DNA from: Bacteroidaceae bacterium
Lineage (GTDB): Bacteria; Bacteroidota; Bacteroidia; Bacteroidales; Bacteroidaceae
Reading direction: 5' to 3'
Length of the DNA stretch: 64,000 nt
Assembly (NCBI GenBank): GCA_017647225.1
Contig: JAGCLA010000015.1
Span: 1 to 64,000, forward strand
Part shown: one piece after another, positions 45,312 to 53,768 of the stretch
Position numbering within the stretch: position 1 is the first letter of the stretch
Layout: every line of letters begins with the position of its first letter
Program-made: the position numbers and the translations under genes
Notes under the pieces: model-generated
The model's database searches: none
The model's input: only the letters and a program-made list of their open reading frames with translations
Told to the model about the DNA's origin: nothing

Positions 45312-46628
45312 ATGAAAAAGTCACTCATAATTACAGCCTTAATCATCGTACTATCATCGTGTGCCACAAAAAAAGAGATTATATCATATACAAACAGCAC
45401 CGAAATTTCATACTACGACTGCTTTACAGGCAACACAATGCGATTCGATTTCCACCATGCAGGAAACAGCACGGAGGAGATGTACTATTTCGACAAGGTT
45501 ATCCGCGAAGGAGCTTGGGCAGGTTCAGAAGTTTCGCTTATAAACCCCTTTGATTACGGAGAACAGATGTTTCGCATAATCGACAGCGCAACAGGCAATG
45601 TAATATACAAGAACAACTACTGTACCCTGTTCAACGAGTGGCAGACAACTCCTGAAGCGACAATCAAAGAGCGTTCGTTCCCTGAAAGCGTCATATTCCC
45701 GGAACCGAAAGAGAATTTCATTATCGAGTTCTATGCACGCAACAAGACAAGCAAAATCTGGGAAAAGAAATACACACAGGAAGTCGATGTCAAGAGTTAT
45801 CACATCGTTCCCGGAAAGAAACTTTACGAGAGCAAAGATATTCATATTGGCGGTAACATTGCCAATAGTCTTGACATTGTACTATTACCAGACGGTTTCA
45901 CATCGACAGAAAAGGATAAATTCATTGATGCATGCCAAATGTGGTGTGATGCGCTATTCAGATATTCTCCATTCAGTGAAAACAGACATCGCATAAACAT
46001 ACGTGCAGTTTGGGCACCGTCAAAAGAAAAAGGTATAGACAAGCCCGGTGCAGGCAAATGGGTTGACAACCTGCTTGATACACATTTTTATACATTTGAC
46101 AGCGAACGTTATCAGATGACCGAAGAGTTCCAGAAAGTACGTGACATTGCATCGTGCGCACCATACGAAAGCATATTCATACTAACCAACACCGACAAAT
46201 ATGGTGGTGGAGGAATATATAATTTCTACGGACTCGGTTCAGCCGGCAATACAGGACGTACCGGCGAGGTATATGTACATGAATTCGGTCATTCACTTAT
46301 GGGACTTGGTGACGAATATATTGAATTGGGAAATACTGTAAGCGCACTCTACCCCGAAGGTAAAGAACCATGGGAGGCAAACCTCACACGCTTTGTAAAG
46401 TTCGAAGGCAAGTGGGAAAAGGATATAGCCGAAGAGACACCTGTTCCAACACCAATCGTTCCAGGCTCGACAGAAAAAGATTGGGTAATAGGTGCATACG
46501 AAGGAGGAGGTTACCTGGAGAAAGGCATTTATCGCGGATGGCCCGAATGTATGATGAAAGCCCTCACCGATTTCTGCCCAATATGCCAAAAAGCAATAGT
46601 CAAATATCTCGACTATATATGCAAATAA
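45312..46628 (+). CDS. M64 family (IgA-peptidase-like) metallopeptidase lipoprotein
   Basis: 438 residues. The N-terminus ends its hydrophobic stretch at LSSC, Cys17 being a likely lipid site. Residues about 25-160 form a beta-sandwich N-terminal domain usual for the Bacteroidetes members. The M64 catalytic part has IVLLPDGFTSTEKDKF near 190 and the zinc motif HEFGH (323-327) followed by LMGLGDEY. The name comes from a clostridial IgA protease, but most homologues have untested targets. Surface or periplasmic localisation is likely. Single gene closed by a strong hairpin. Confidence 0.92.
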   Translation: MKKSLIITALIIVLSSCATKKEIISYTNSTEISYYDCFTGNTMRFDFHHAGNSTEEMYYFDKVIREGAWAGSEVSLINPFDYGEQMFRIIDSATGNVIYKNNYCTLFNEWQTTPEATIKERSFPESVIFPEPKENFIIEFYARNKTSKIWEKKYTQEVDVKSYHIVPGKKLYESKDIHIGGNIANSLDIVLLPDGFTSTEKDKFIDACQMWCDALFRYSPFSENRHRINIRAVWAPSKEKGIDKPGAGKWVDNLLDTHFYTFDSERYQMTEEFQKVRDIASCAPYESIFILTNTDKYGGGGIYNFYGLGSAGNTGRTGEVYVHEFGHSLMGLGDEYIELGNTVSALYPEGKEPWEANLTRFVKFEGKWEKDIAEETPVPTPIVPGSTEKDWVIGAYEGGGYLEKGIYRGWPECMMKALTDFCPICQKAIVKYLDYICK

Positions 46629-46667
46629 AACAAGATGTAGCACCTTTGAGGGTGCTACATCTTGTTT
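46628..46667. terminator. Bidirectional terminator after the M64 gene
   Basis: 17-bp perfect arms (46628-46644, 46651-46667) with a 6-base loop and T-rich ends on both strands. The convergent lipoprotein gene ends 27 bases later. Confidence 0.9.
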
Positions 46668-46693
46668 ATCGTAAAAGCGGTTTTACACCGACA

Positions 46694-47569
46694 TCAATAT
46701 GTCACAACAGTTTTTCGCCCTGATGACTCTGTAAAGACGACAGGACGGCCACTCTCATCAAATTCCCATTTTCCCATAACAGTCTCGCCGGTGTCGGTTT
46801 TTACAGGTTCTCCAACGGGAAGATGCTTGCCTGTAGAGCCCAAAAATCCAAAAGCTGCCAACTGGTATGCGGCATAATATGGCGATGCATTAGGAACAAG
46901 CTCTTCCTCTACTCCCCAATAGCCCAAATAACCCGAAAAATCGAAATTGGTATTGTTTTCTCTGCTTAAATAGTTATATTTATTACCATTGGCTGTTATA
47001 AGCGAACCGTCATAATCGTCCTCTACATTATATCCTGTCACATTGTTGTCCCTGTCGCGTGTTATCTCGTAACGACGGCCACCGTCGGCATAAGCTGCAG
47101 TCAACGTTTGTCCCGAATAGACAAAATCCAAAGCCGAGTAACTGCTCAACAAGCCGGTCTTGGGGTCGAAGACACCTTCATCTGTACCATCATAGGTTCT
47201 GTTCTTGGCCGGATATTTAGGATATTCAAACGACACGGTATAAACGACATCGATATCATTATCCAAATAATAATACTTTGCCACAGAGGTTCTCTTGCCC
47301 TGATATGTGCCTTCCCATTTGTCTTCGGCATAAAATGTTATATTGGAAGAGACCTCCTTGATACGTTTATGCGCATCATACTTGAATTTATGCTCCCAAG
47401 AATACTCATTGCCATTATATACACTCGTCGTTTTCAGAGATTTGACCATAAAGGCACCTTTTCTTGGCACATAGGGCGATTTGGCATCGTCGGCATCATA
47501 GCCATGATACTCGCCACAAGCGACAAGTATAAACGAAACAAGCAACAACAGCAGCTTTGTCTTTTTCAT
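46694..47569 (-). CDS. Lipoprotein of DUF4595-like type, function unknown
   Basis: 291 residues from the Met at 47569, which gives a clean signal peptide ending FILVAC (Cys18); an upstream Met adds five residues. The mature protein is a series of beta-strand repeats (YDAHKRIKEV, FEYPKYPAKN, YEITRDRDNNVTGY, WEFDESGRPV) like the YD-type lipoproteins numerous in Bacteroides and Prevotella. A minus-strand TATCTTCG lies at 47611-47604. No catalytic feature is seen; surface role is likely. Confidence 0.72.
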   Translation of the reverse strand: MKKTKLLLLLVSFILVACGEYHGYDADDAKSPYVPRKGAFMVKSLKTTSVYNGNEYSWEHKFKYDAHKRIKEVSSNITFYAEDKWEGTYQGKRTSVAKYYYLDNDIDVVYTVSFEYPKYPAKNRTYDGTDEGVFDPKTGLLSSYSALDFVYSGQTLTAAYADGGRRYEITRDRDNNVTGYNVEDDYDGSLITANGNKYNYLSRENNTNFDFSGYLGYWGVEEELVPNASPYYAAYQLAAFGFLGSTGKHLPVGEPVKTDTGETVMGKWEFDESGRPVVFTESSGRKTVVTY

Positions 47570-47728
47570 ATTGCAGTTTTTCATATATATACGATTCTAT
47601 ATGCGAAGATAGTTCTTTAACTCCATTATAAAAAGCCTTTTCGGTTAATTATATTTTTTTAGTGTTATAACAATCCGTTACGACAACCACAGCATAATGG
47701 AGTTTGTTTCATTACAAAACATTGTATT

Positions 47729-48622
47729 ATGGCATTTATCGATTATTACAAAGTTCTTGGTGTGGAAAAGAACGCCACGCAGGAGAATATAAGAAAAGCT
47801 TACCGCAGACAGGCAAAAAGGTATCACCCCGACATCAACAAAGACGACCCGCAGGCTAAAGAACGCTTTCAGGAGATAAACGAAGCCAACGAGGTTCTCG
47901 GTAACCCCGAAAAACGGAAAAAATATGATGAATATGGCGAAAATTGGCGAAATGCCGATGAATTTGAGGCTCAACGTAGCCAATACCGCAACAGTTCAAA
48001 CGGCGGTTACGATTTCGGTGGTTTTGGAGGCTTCGGAGATTTCAGCGGCAGCGAAGGCAACGCCAGCGGATTCAGCGACTTCTTCGAACAACTGTTCGGT
48101 GGCGGATTCAGCCAGCGCAACACCAAGAAAGGCAAAGACTTGCAGGCTACCCTATCAATAACATTGCAAGAAGCTGCAACAGAGCACAAGCAGACTTTCT
48201 CCATAAACAACGAAAATATACGTATAACAGTCCCGGGAGGAATACGCGACGGGCAGAAGATAAAAATCAAAGGACGTGGTGCATCGTTGAACGGGACACG
48301 TGGCGACCTTTACATCACATTCAGGATAGAGCCTGACAAAAACTTTACGCGCAACGGAAATGACCTATACACAACAATAAATGTTGACCTATATACATTG
48401 CTTATGGGAGGTGATATTACAGTGCCTACCCTTACAGGAAGTGTCAAGGTAAATATAAAACCGGACACACAACCCGACAGCAAATTAAGATTACGCGGAA
48501 AAGGCATGCCCGAATACAAGAAATCCGACATTTTTGGCGACCTTATCGTAACGATTAAAGTTGTATTGCCAAGACTTAATGAAAAGCAGAAAGAATTGCT
48601 CAAGAAAATTAAAGAAGAATAG
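47729..48622 (+). CDS. CbpA-like DnaJ-family co-chaperone
   Basis: 297-residue type II Hsp40. J domain with HPD at 33-35, a Gly/Phe/Ser region (about 90-130), then the two C-terminal substrate-binding domains ([36 protein letters not shown]). It lacks the zinc-binding cysteine repeats that the other DnaJ in this window has, the hallmark of CbpA-type partners. No cbpM-like modulator gene follows. Confidence 0.92.
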   Translation: MAFIDYYKVLGVEKNATQENIRKAYRRQAKRYHPDINKDDPQAKERFQEINEANEVLGNPEKRKKYDEYGENWRNADEFEAQRSQYRNSSNGGYDFGGFGGFGDFSGSEGNASGFSDFFEQLFGGGFSQRNTKKGKDLQATLSITLQEAATEHKQTFSINNENIRITVPGGIRDGQKIKIKGRGASLNGTRGDLYITFRIEPDKNFTRNGNDLYTTINVDLYTLLMGGDITVPTLTGSVKVNIKPDTQPDSKLRLRGKGMPEYKKSDIFGDLIVTIKVVLPRLNEKQKELLKKIKEE

Positions 48623-48676
48623 AATGAATATGACAAGCCATGTAGAATCCCGCATATTCGTTCACCCTACTCTACT

Positions 48677-49141
48677 CTAATTGTTCATCACGACATACAG
48701 GTTAAGATACCCTGCAAACATAAGCCAGAGCATATAAGGTATGTTAATGATGGTTGCCCACTTATTCTGTGTATAACACCCTGCGGCATACAGCACCACG
48801 AACATGAAAAGGACAACAAGAATAGCGAAGCCAAGAACAGGCGACTGCATATAGAAAAAACAGAAGCTCCACACCAGATTAAGCACAAGCTGAACAATGA
48901 ACAACAATACAAGCATCCACGAATACATGGAGTGCGTATTCCATACAAGCCCGGCAGATATGCCCATTAACAGATAAAGCACGCTCCACACAATTGAGAA
49001 GACAATCCCCGGAGGAGTCAACGGCGACTTGACAAGAGTCGGATACCATGCAATCATCGCTTCGCGTTGCAAAAGCATAGAGATATAACCCACAAGGAAT
49101 GATATAAGTACAAACTGTAGAATTGGAACGAATGTTTTCAT
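48677..49141 (-). CDS. tspO: TspO/MBR family membrane protein
   Basis: 154 residues from the Met at 49141, with five hydrophobic segments. The block WYPTLVKSPLTPPGIVFSIVW is the family signature, followed by WSVLYLLMGISAGLVW. TspO proteins bind porphyrins and are implicated in tetrapyrrole or stress control. The ORF could start 15 codons earlier, but that would run into the upstream terminator hairpin, so the later start is preferred. Confidence 0.92.
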   Translation of the reverse strand: MKTFVPILQFVLISFLVGYISMLLQREAMIAWYPTLVKSPLTPPGIVFSIVWSVLYLLMGISAGLVWNTHSMYSWMLVLLFIVQLVLNLVWSFCFFYMQSPVLGFAILVVLFMFVVLYAAGCYTQNKWATIINIPYMLWLMFAGYLNLYVVMNN

Positions 49142-49162
49142 GCTATATGTCAAATATAAAAA

Positions 49163-49188
49163 GAGTGACTGCAACATTACAGTCACTC
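49163..49188 (-). terminator. Terminator of the 5'-nucleotidase-DUF456 unit
   Basis: 9-bp perfect arms (49163-49171, 49180-49188). On the minus strand it is followed by a T run (TTTTTATATTT). It lies just upstream of tspO. Confidence 0.85.
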
Positions 49189-49226
49189 ATATAAACATTC
49201 TTTCCAAACAAAAGTTCGTTAAGATA

Positions 49227-49715
49227 TTATGGGAAAATTATATGCCACGCTTTAACCAAAGTCATGACAAAGAGAGTAACACCATAAATCAATTTCATAC
49301 CTGTTGTAAGCATAAAAGCCATGAATGTCATACCTGCCACTTCAAAAGCCTTTTCCTTAGGAGTTTCCACATACAATTCCCCAAGGAATGCACCCAGGAA
49401 CGGGCCGATGATAACTCCCAACGGGCCTGCGAAGAAACCCAACAACAGACCTATTGTCGCTCCCCACATACCGGCCTTTGAGCCACCGTATTTCTTGGTA
49501 AACCACACAGGAGCTATATAATCGAGCACTGTTATCACCACAGCAAAGACACCGGCAATTACCAGCTGCAATACACTTATGTCGTTTCCATCACAAAGCA
49601 ACAATAGCAACAAAGCGGCGAAGCTGATGGGAGGACCGGGCAATACAGGCAGTACTGCTCCTAAAAGTCCGACAAAAGCGAGCAGAGATGAGAGTATTAT
49701 ATATACGTATTCCAT
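49227..49715 (-). CDS. DUF456 family membrane protein
   Basis: 162 residues, four to five hydrophobic segments, with the family Gly/Pro-rich blocks GAVLPVLPGPPISF and TKKYGGSKAGMWGATIGLLLGFFAGPLG. Function is not known for the family. Met at 49715 (MEYVYII) is preferred to one five codons earlier because it does not overlap the upstream gene. It follows the 5'-nucleotidase after 11 bases. Confidence 0.88.
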   Translation of the reverse strand: MEYVYIILSSLLAFVGLLGAVLPVLPGPPISFAALLLLLLCDGNDISVLQLVIAGVFAVVITVLDYIAPVWFTKKYGGSKAGMWGATIGLLLGFFAGPLGVIIGPFLGAFLGELYVETPKEKAFEVAGMTFMAFMLTTGMKLIYGVTLFVMTLVKAWHIIFP

Positions 49716-49726
49716 AATTGCAATTA

Positions 49727-50677
49727 TCAATTATCCTCGTTATCCTTTTTCTTGTTGTTTACAACTTCATTTATCTCAGAACCTGAATAGTATGGCACTT
49801 TACCTGCAGGAACATATTTGCTTGAAGAAGAGAGGTGGGTATCCTGGTCATCAAAGAAAATATGCGCACCGAAGGCCTTCAACAGTTCGTCCTTTCGCAA
49901 GCCACCTAGAAAATATGCCTCATCGACATATACTCCCCATTTACGCAAAGTCTTTATCACGCGAAAGTGCGATGGAAGGCTGCGTGATGTAACAATGGCA
50001 AGACGCAGAGGAGATAGTTCAATCGATGTTGGCAAAGACTCCTGTATCGATGAAAGTTTCTTCAAAAGGTTGGCAAAAGGGCCCTCTTTCAAAGGAACAT
50101 CGGCATTCTCTTTCTCATATTTGTAGAACGCATCAAAGCCCTCTTTCTTAAATCGGCACTCCGACTCGTCCGAGAAAATCACAGCATCGGCGTCGAATGC
50201 AATTTTCACACGGCTGTCCTCTGGGTTGAAATCGGTAGGAGGAGCATAGATAAGCGCCGAGGCACATATTCCCGAATCCATGACACGCTGCACATCACCT
50301 TCGTCCTTTGAGAGGAACAAATCGATAGAGAATGCCTTCAGATATTTCGAGAGTGATTCACCGCCGGAGAGAGCCACGCGTGTGATGTCAAGCCCATACA
50401 TATCGAGCGACTTGAGCATGCGCATTCCTGTCTCAGGGCTGTTACGCGACATAACGACAACCTCAACGATAGGACGGTTAGCCTGCTTGTTGAGTTCGAG
50501 CAGACTCTTTACAAGATAAAATGCAGTACCACGTTCAAGAGGCTCATCTTCGTGTTCCTCCTGATATTTGCGGTACTTTGCCACACCATGCTTTTCAAAT
50601 ATTTCATTTTCAGCCTCAAGGTCGAACAACGCACGCGACGAAACACCTATAACCAATCGGCCATCAAGATTTTCCAT
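49727..50677 (-). CDS. 5'-nucleotidase (PF06189 type)
   Basis: 316 residues, cytoplasmic. Landmarks: VIGVSSRALFDLEAENEIF near the N-terminus, VVVMSRNSPETGMRMLKSLDMYGLDITR, and VIFSDESECRF and IFFDDQDTHL, which supply acidic residues of a HAD-like site. The family is known from cytosolic 5'-nucleotidase I relatives acting on nucleoside monophosphates. The C-terminus is a Lys/Asp/Asn-rich tail. It heads a unit with DUF456 and has a full promoter. Confidence 0.88.
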   Translation of the reverse strand: MENLDGRLVIGVSSRALFDLEAENEIFEKHGVAKYRKYQEEHEDEPLERGTAFYLVKSLLELNKQANRPIVEVVVMSRNSPETGMRMLKSLDMYGLDITRVALSGGESLSKYLKAFSIDLFLSKDEGDVQRVMDSGICASALIYAPPTDFNPEDSRVKIAFDADAVIFSDESECRFKKEGFDAFYKYEKENADVPLKEGPFANLLKKLSSIQESLPTSIELSPLRLAIVTSRSLPSHFRVIKTLRKWGVYVDEAYFLGGLRKDELLKAFGAHIFFDDQDTHLSSSSKYVPAGKVPYYSGSEINEVVNNKKKDNEDN

Positions 50678-50720
50678 ATATCTTTATTTTTTCTGTTTCC
50701 TAAAAATGATACATATTCTG

Positions 50721-50751
50721 CAAAAATAAACCATTTCTCACCAAAAGACAA
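50721..50751 (-). promoter_or_regulatory. 5'-nucleotidase promoter
   Basis: Minus strand TTG (50751-50749), 20-base spacer, TATTTTTG (50728-50721). Full consensus match. Confidence 0.75.
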
Positions 50752-50814
50752 TAGTAAACAAGAAAATAATCGTTCTTAAGAGGAAAGTAAACCATGTATA
50801 TCGTTAAAAAACAC

Positions 50815-50822
50815 TATCTTCG
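50815..50822 (+). promoter_or_regulatory. -7 element of the HAD phosphatase gene
   Basis: TATCTTCG, the relaxed -7 form seen ahead of several genes here, 34 bases before the ATG. Confidence 0.45.
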
Positions 50823-50855
50823 CAAAGTATTACAAAAGAAAAGAAACATTAATAA

Positions 50856-51482
50856 ATGATAAAGGATATTGTATTTGATTTTGGCGGAGTCCTGACACTG
50901 CTTGACACAAACGAAGCATTGAACCGTTTCAAAGCACTTGGTGTAGAAAATCCCGAGGAATATATAAATCCATATTGCCAAAACGGCCCGTTCTTCAAAG
51001 TCGAGAATGGCGATATCACTGCCGAAGAGTTCTGCAAGGAGCTTGAAGAGATATGCCACAGAAGCATAAGCTTCGAAGATGCCAAGCATGCATGGTGCGG
51101 TTTTCTTGTAAGCGTACATGAGGATTTTCTCGAATACCTGCAACAATTACGCACACGTTACCGACTTTCAGTTCTCAGCAACACCAACCCGTTCATACAG
51201 AGCTGGGCACGTACTCCCGAATTCACGAGCAAAGGAAAATCGCTTGACGACTATTTCGACATGCTGTTCCTGAGCTACCGCATGGGAGCCTCAAAGCCCG
51301 GAGAGGAGATATATCGCAAAATGTTGCTCGAAGGAAATATGAAAGCCGAAGAAACACTGTTCATTGATGACAGCACAAAGAATCTAGAAACAGCACGCCG
51401 ACTTGGGATAAACACATTAAAAGTCGAGAACGGAGAAGATTGGCGACCGATACTCGATAAAATCCTCATGGCAGACAGATAA
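50856..51482 (+). CDS. HAD family hydrolase (phosphatase)
   Basis: 208 residues, HAD subfamily IA. Motif I FDFGGVLT at residues 7-14 (the second Asp is replaced by Gly, as in the YihX-like group), motif II LSNTNPF, motif III Lys in GASKPGEEIY, and motif IV FIDDSTKNLETAR. Likely a sugar-phosphate phosphatase; the substrate is not readable. Single gene diverging from the 5'-nucleotidase unit. Confidence 0.9.
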   Translation: MIKDIVFDFGGVLTLLDTNEALNRFKALGVENPEEYINPYCQNGPFFKVENGDITAEEFCKELEEICHRSISFEDAKHAWCGFLVSVHEDFLEYLQQLRTRYRLSVLSNTNPFIQSWARTPEFTSKGKSLDDYFDMLFLSYRMGASKPGEEIYRKMLLEGNMKAEETLFIDDSTKNLETARRLGINTLKVENGEDWRPILDKILMADR

Positions 51483-51536
51483 CCCCAAAGAAACATCTTT
51501 TTACATTTTTTATATGTGAAAGCAAATAATTATAAG

Positions 51537-51571
51537 TATTTTTGCAACAAAATTGCATAAAACAATTTTGC
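51537..51571 (+). promoter_or_regulatory. -7 element and leader palindrome of the S9 peptidase gene
   Basis: TATTTTTG at 51537-51544 fits the -7 box. Directly after it CAAAATTG (51548-51555) and CAATTTTG (51563-51570) form an 8-bp inverted repeat spaced by seven bases, near the expected transcription start. It could be an operator or a protective 5' stem. Confidence 0.45.
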
Positions 51572-51614
51572 TTGTATTTTTATGCAACCTATTCGTAAAA
51601 ACAAAAAACAAGAT

Positions 51615-53741
51615 ATGAAAAGAAGTATAGCAATTATGGCAACTATGGCAATCACAAGCATAGCAATGAGTGACAATGTCCAGGCACAGACAGAGCAGGC
51701 AGAAATCATAGGTAAATCTTCGATAACAATCGAAGGCGGTTTGATGACTCCCGAAGCACTTTGGGCAATGGGTCGTGTAGGCGATGCAGCCGTATCACCC
51801 GATGCAAAGAACATTGTCTATGGAGTAAGTTACTATAGTGTAGAACAGAACAAGAGCCACCACACACTCAACATAATGGGTGCAAAAGGCGAAAACGACA
51901 CCAAACTGACAACAACTGCGTCGAACGAGACATCACCGGCATGGATAAAAGGCGGCAACAAAATTGCCTACCTTTCAAATGCAAGCGGTAGCAGCCAGGT
52001 ATGGGAGATGAACCCCGATGGCACAGAACGTCGCCAGCTCACCAACGACAACAGCGATATCGAAGGCTTCCTTTTTTCGCCGGACGAAACAAAAGTTATA
52101 CTTGTAAAGCGCATCAAAATCAAGCCAACCACAGCCGACATATACCCCGACCTGCCATTGGCAAAGGGATTCGTTGTTGACGAACTCATGTATAAGCATT
52201 GGGACGAGTGGATTACAGACGCTCCCCACCCTTTCATTGCCGACTTTGACGGTAACAGCATCAACGAAGGCACAGACATGCTCGAAGGCACAACATACGA
52301 CTGTCCGAATCGTCCGTTCAGCGGTACAGAACAGCTTGCATGGAGCAACAACTCAAAGAAAATCGCCTATTCTTGCGTAAAGAAGACAGGCAAGGAGTAC
52401 ACAGTAAGCACCGACACCGACATATACCTTTATGACACAGAGAGCGGAGAAACGACCAACCTCTGCAAGCTCGATGCAGCACGTTCGAACTACGGTTATG
52501 ACACCACTCCGCAATTCTCACCCGACGGCAACAGCATTGCATGGTTGAGCATGAAACGCGACGGCTACGAGAGCGACCAGAACCGCCTTTGCATTATGGA
52601 TTTGGCAACAGGCAAGCAAAGCTACATCACAGGCATGCCCGATGCAAACGGTTACACAGCATTCGACAGCAATGTCGATAGCTACTGCTGGGCGCCCGAC
52701 AGTAAGAGCCTCTATTTCACAGGCACATGGCATGGAACAACACAGGTATATAACATCACTCTCAAAGGCAAGCTGACAAAGATGACCGAGGGCGATTACG
52801 ACTACCAGACAGTGAGAATGATTGGCAAGGACCTGTTGCTGACACGTGTTTCGATGAGCGCACCTGCCGACATATATACAATGAAGGCAAAAGCCGGTGC
52901 CGAAGTAAAACAGCTCACAAACGAAAACAAACACATCTTTGACCAGATAGCTATCGGCAAGGTTGAAGCACGCTGGTGCAAGACAGCCGACGGCAAAGAC
53001 CTTCACTCATGGGTAGCATACCCTCCACACTTTGACCCTGCGAAGAAGTATCCTACATTGCTATTCTGCGAGGGAGGCCCACAGACACCTGTAAGCCAGT
53101 TCTGGAGTTTCCGCTGGAATTTGCAGATTATGGCAGCCAATGGATATATAGTCATTGCTCCAAACCGCAGAGGCTTGCCGGGATTCGGTCTTGCATGGAA
53201 CGAGGAGATAAGCACCAACTATGGCGGCAACTGCATGAGCGACCTCCTCACAGCCATAGATGACATTGCCAAAGAGCCATACGTTGACACAGAGCGTTTG
53301 GGTTGCGTGGGTGCAAGCTTCGGTGGTTATTCGGCCATGTGGCTTGCCGGACACCACGAGAAACGCTTCAAGGCATTCATTGCACACGACGGTTTCTTCA
53401 ACATGGAACAGCAGTATTACGAAACAGAAGAGAGCTGGTTTACAAATTGGGATTTAGGCGGTGCTCCATACGAAGACAAAGAGGATGTAAAGCGTTCTTA
53501 CGCAAACTCACCACACAAGTTCGTTGACAAATGGGATACCCCGATACTTCTCATTCACGGCGACCGCGACTACCGTATATTGTCGTCACAGTCTATGGCT
53601 GCGTTCAATGCGGCGCGCCTGAGAGGTATTCCTGCAAAGTTGCTCTTGTTCCCCGACGAGAACCACTGGGTACTCAAGCCACAGAACGGTATCCTCTGGC
53701 AACGCACCTTCTTCGGTTGGTTAGACAAGTGGTTGAAATAA
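51615..53741 (+). CDS. S9 family (prolyl-oligopeptidase type) exported peptidase
   Basis: 708 residues with a signal peptide ending DNVQA. The N-terminal half is a beta-propeller of TolB/DPP type (PDGTERRQLTNDNSDIEGF; PDGNSIAWLSMKRDGYE). The C-terminal alpha/beta hydrolase carries the nucleophile in GASFGGYS, the Asp in HGDRDYRI and the His in DENHWVL. It probably releases di- or tripeptides in the periplasm. The ATG at 51615 is chosen because it starts the signal peptide; an earlier ATG at 51582 adds a charged stretch. An MFS transporter follows after 27 bases. Confidence 0.92.
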   Translation: MKRSIAIMATMAITSIAMSDNVQAQTEQAEIIGKSSITIEGGLMTPEALWAMGRVGDAAVSPDAKNIVYGVSYYSVEQNKSHHTLNIMGAKGENDTKLTTTASNETSPAWIKGGNKIAYLSNASGSSQVWEMNPDGTERRQLTNDNSDIEGFLFSPDETKVILVKRIKIKPTTADIYPDLPLAKGFVVDELMYKHWDEWITDAPHPFIADFDGNSINEGTDMLEGTTYDCPNRPFSGTEQLAWSNNSKKIAYSCVKKTGKEYTVSTDTDIYLYDTESGETTNLCKLDAARSNYGYDTTPQFSPDGNSIAWLSMKRDGYESDQNRLCIMDLATGKQSYITGMPDANGYTAFDSNVDSYCWAPDSKSLYFTGTWHGTTQVYNITLKGKLTKMTEGDYDYQTVRMIGKDLLLTRVSMSAPADIYTMKAKAGAEVKQLTNENKHIFDQIAIGKVEARWCKTADGKDLHSWVAYPPHFDPAKKYPTLLFCEGGPQTPVSQFWSFRWNLQIMAANGYIVIAPNRRGLPGFGLAWNEEISTNYGGNCMSDLLTAIDDIAKEPYVDTERLGCVGASFGGYSAMWLAGHHEKRFKAFIAHDGFFNMEQQYYETEESWFTNWDLGGAPYEDKEDVKRSYANSPHKFVDKWDTPILLIHGDRDYRILSSQSMAAFNAARLRGIPAKLLLFPDENHWVLKPQNGILWQRTFFGWLDKWLK

Positions 53742-53768
53742 AACAAAGAAAATTAAACAAACAATACT

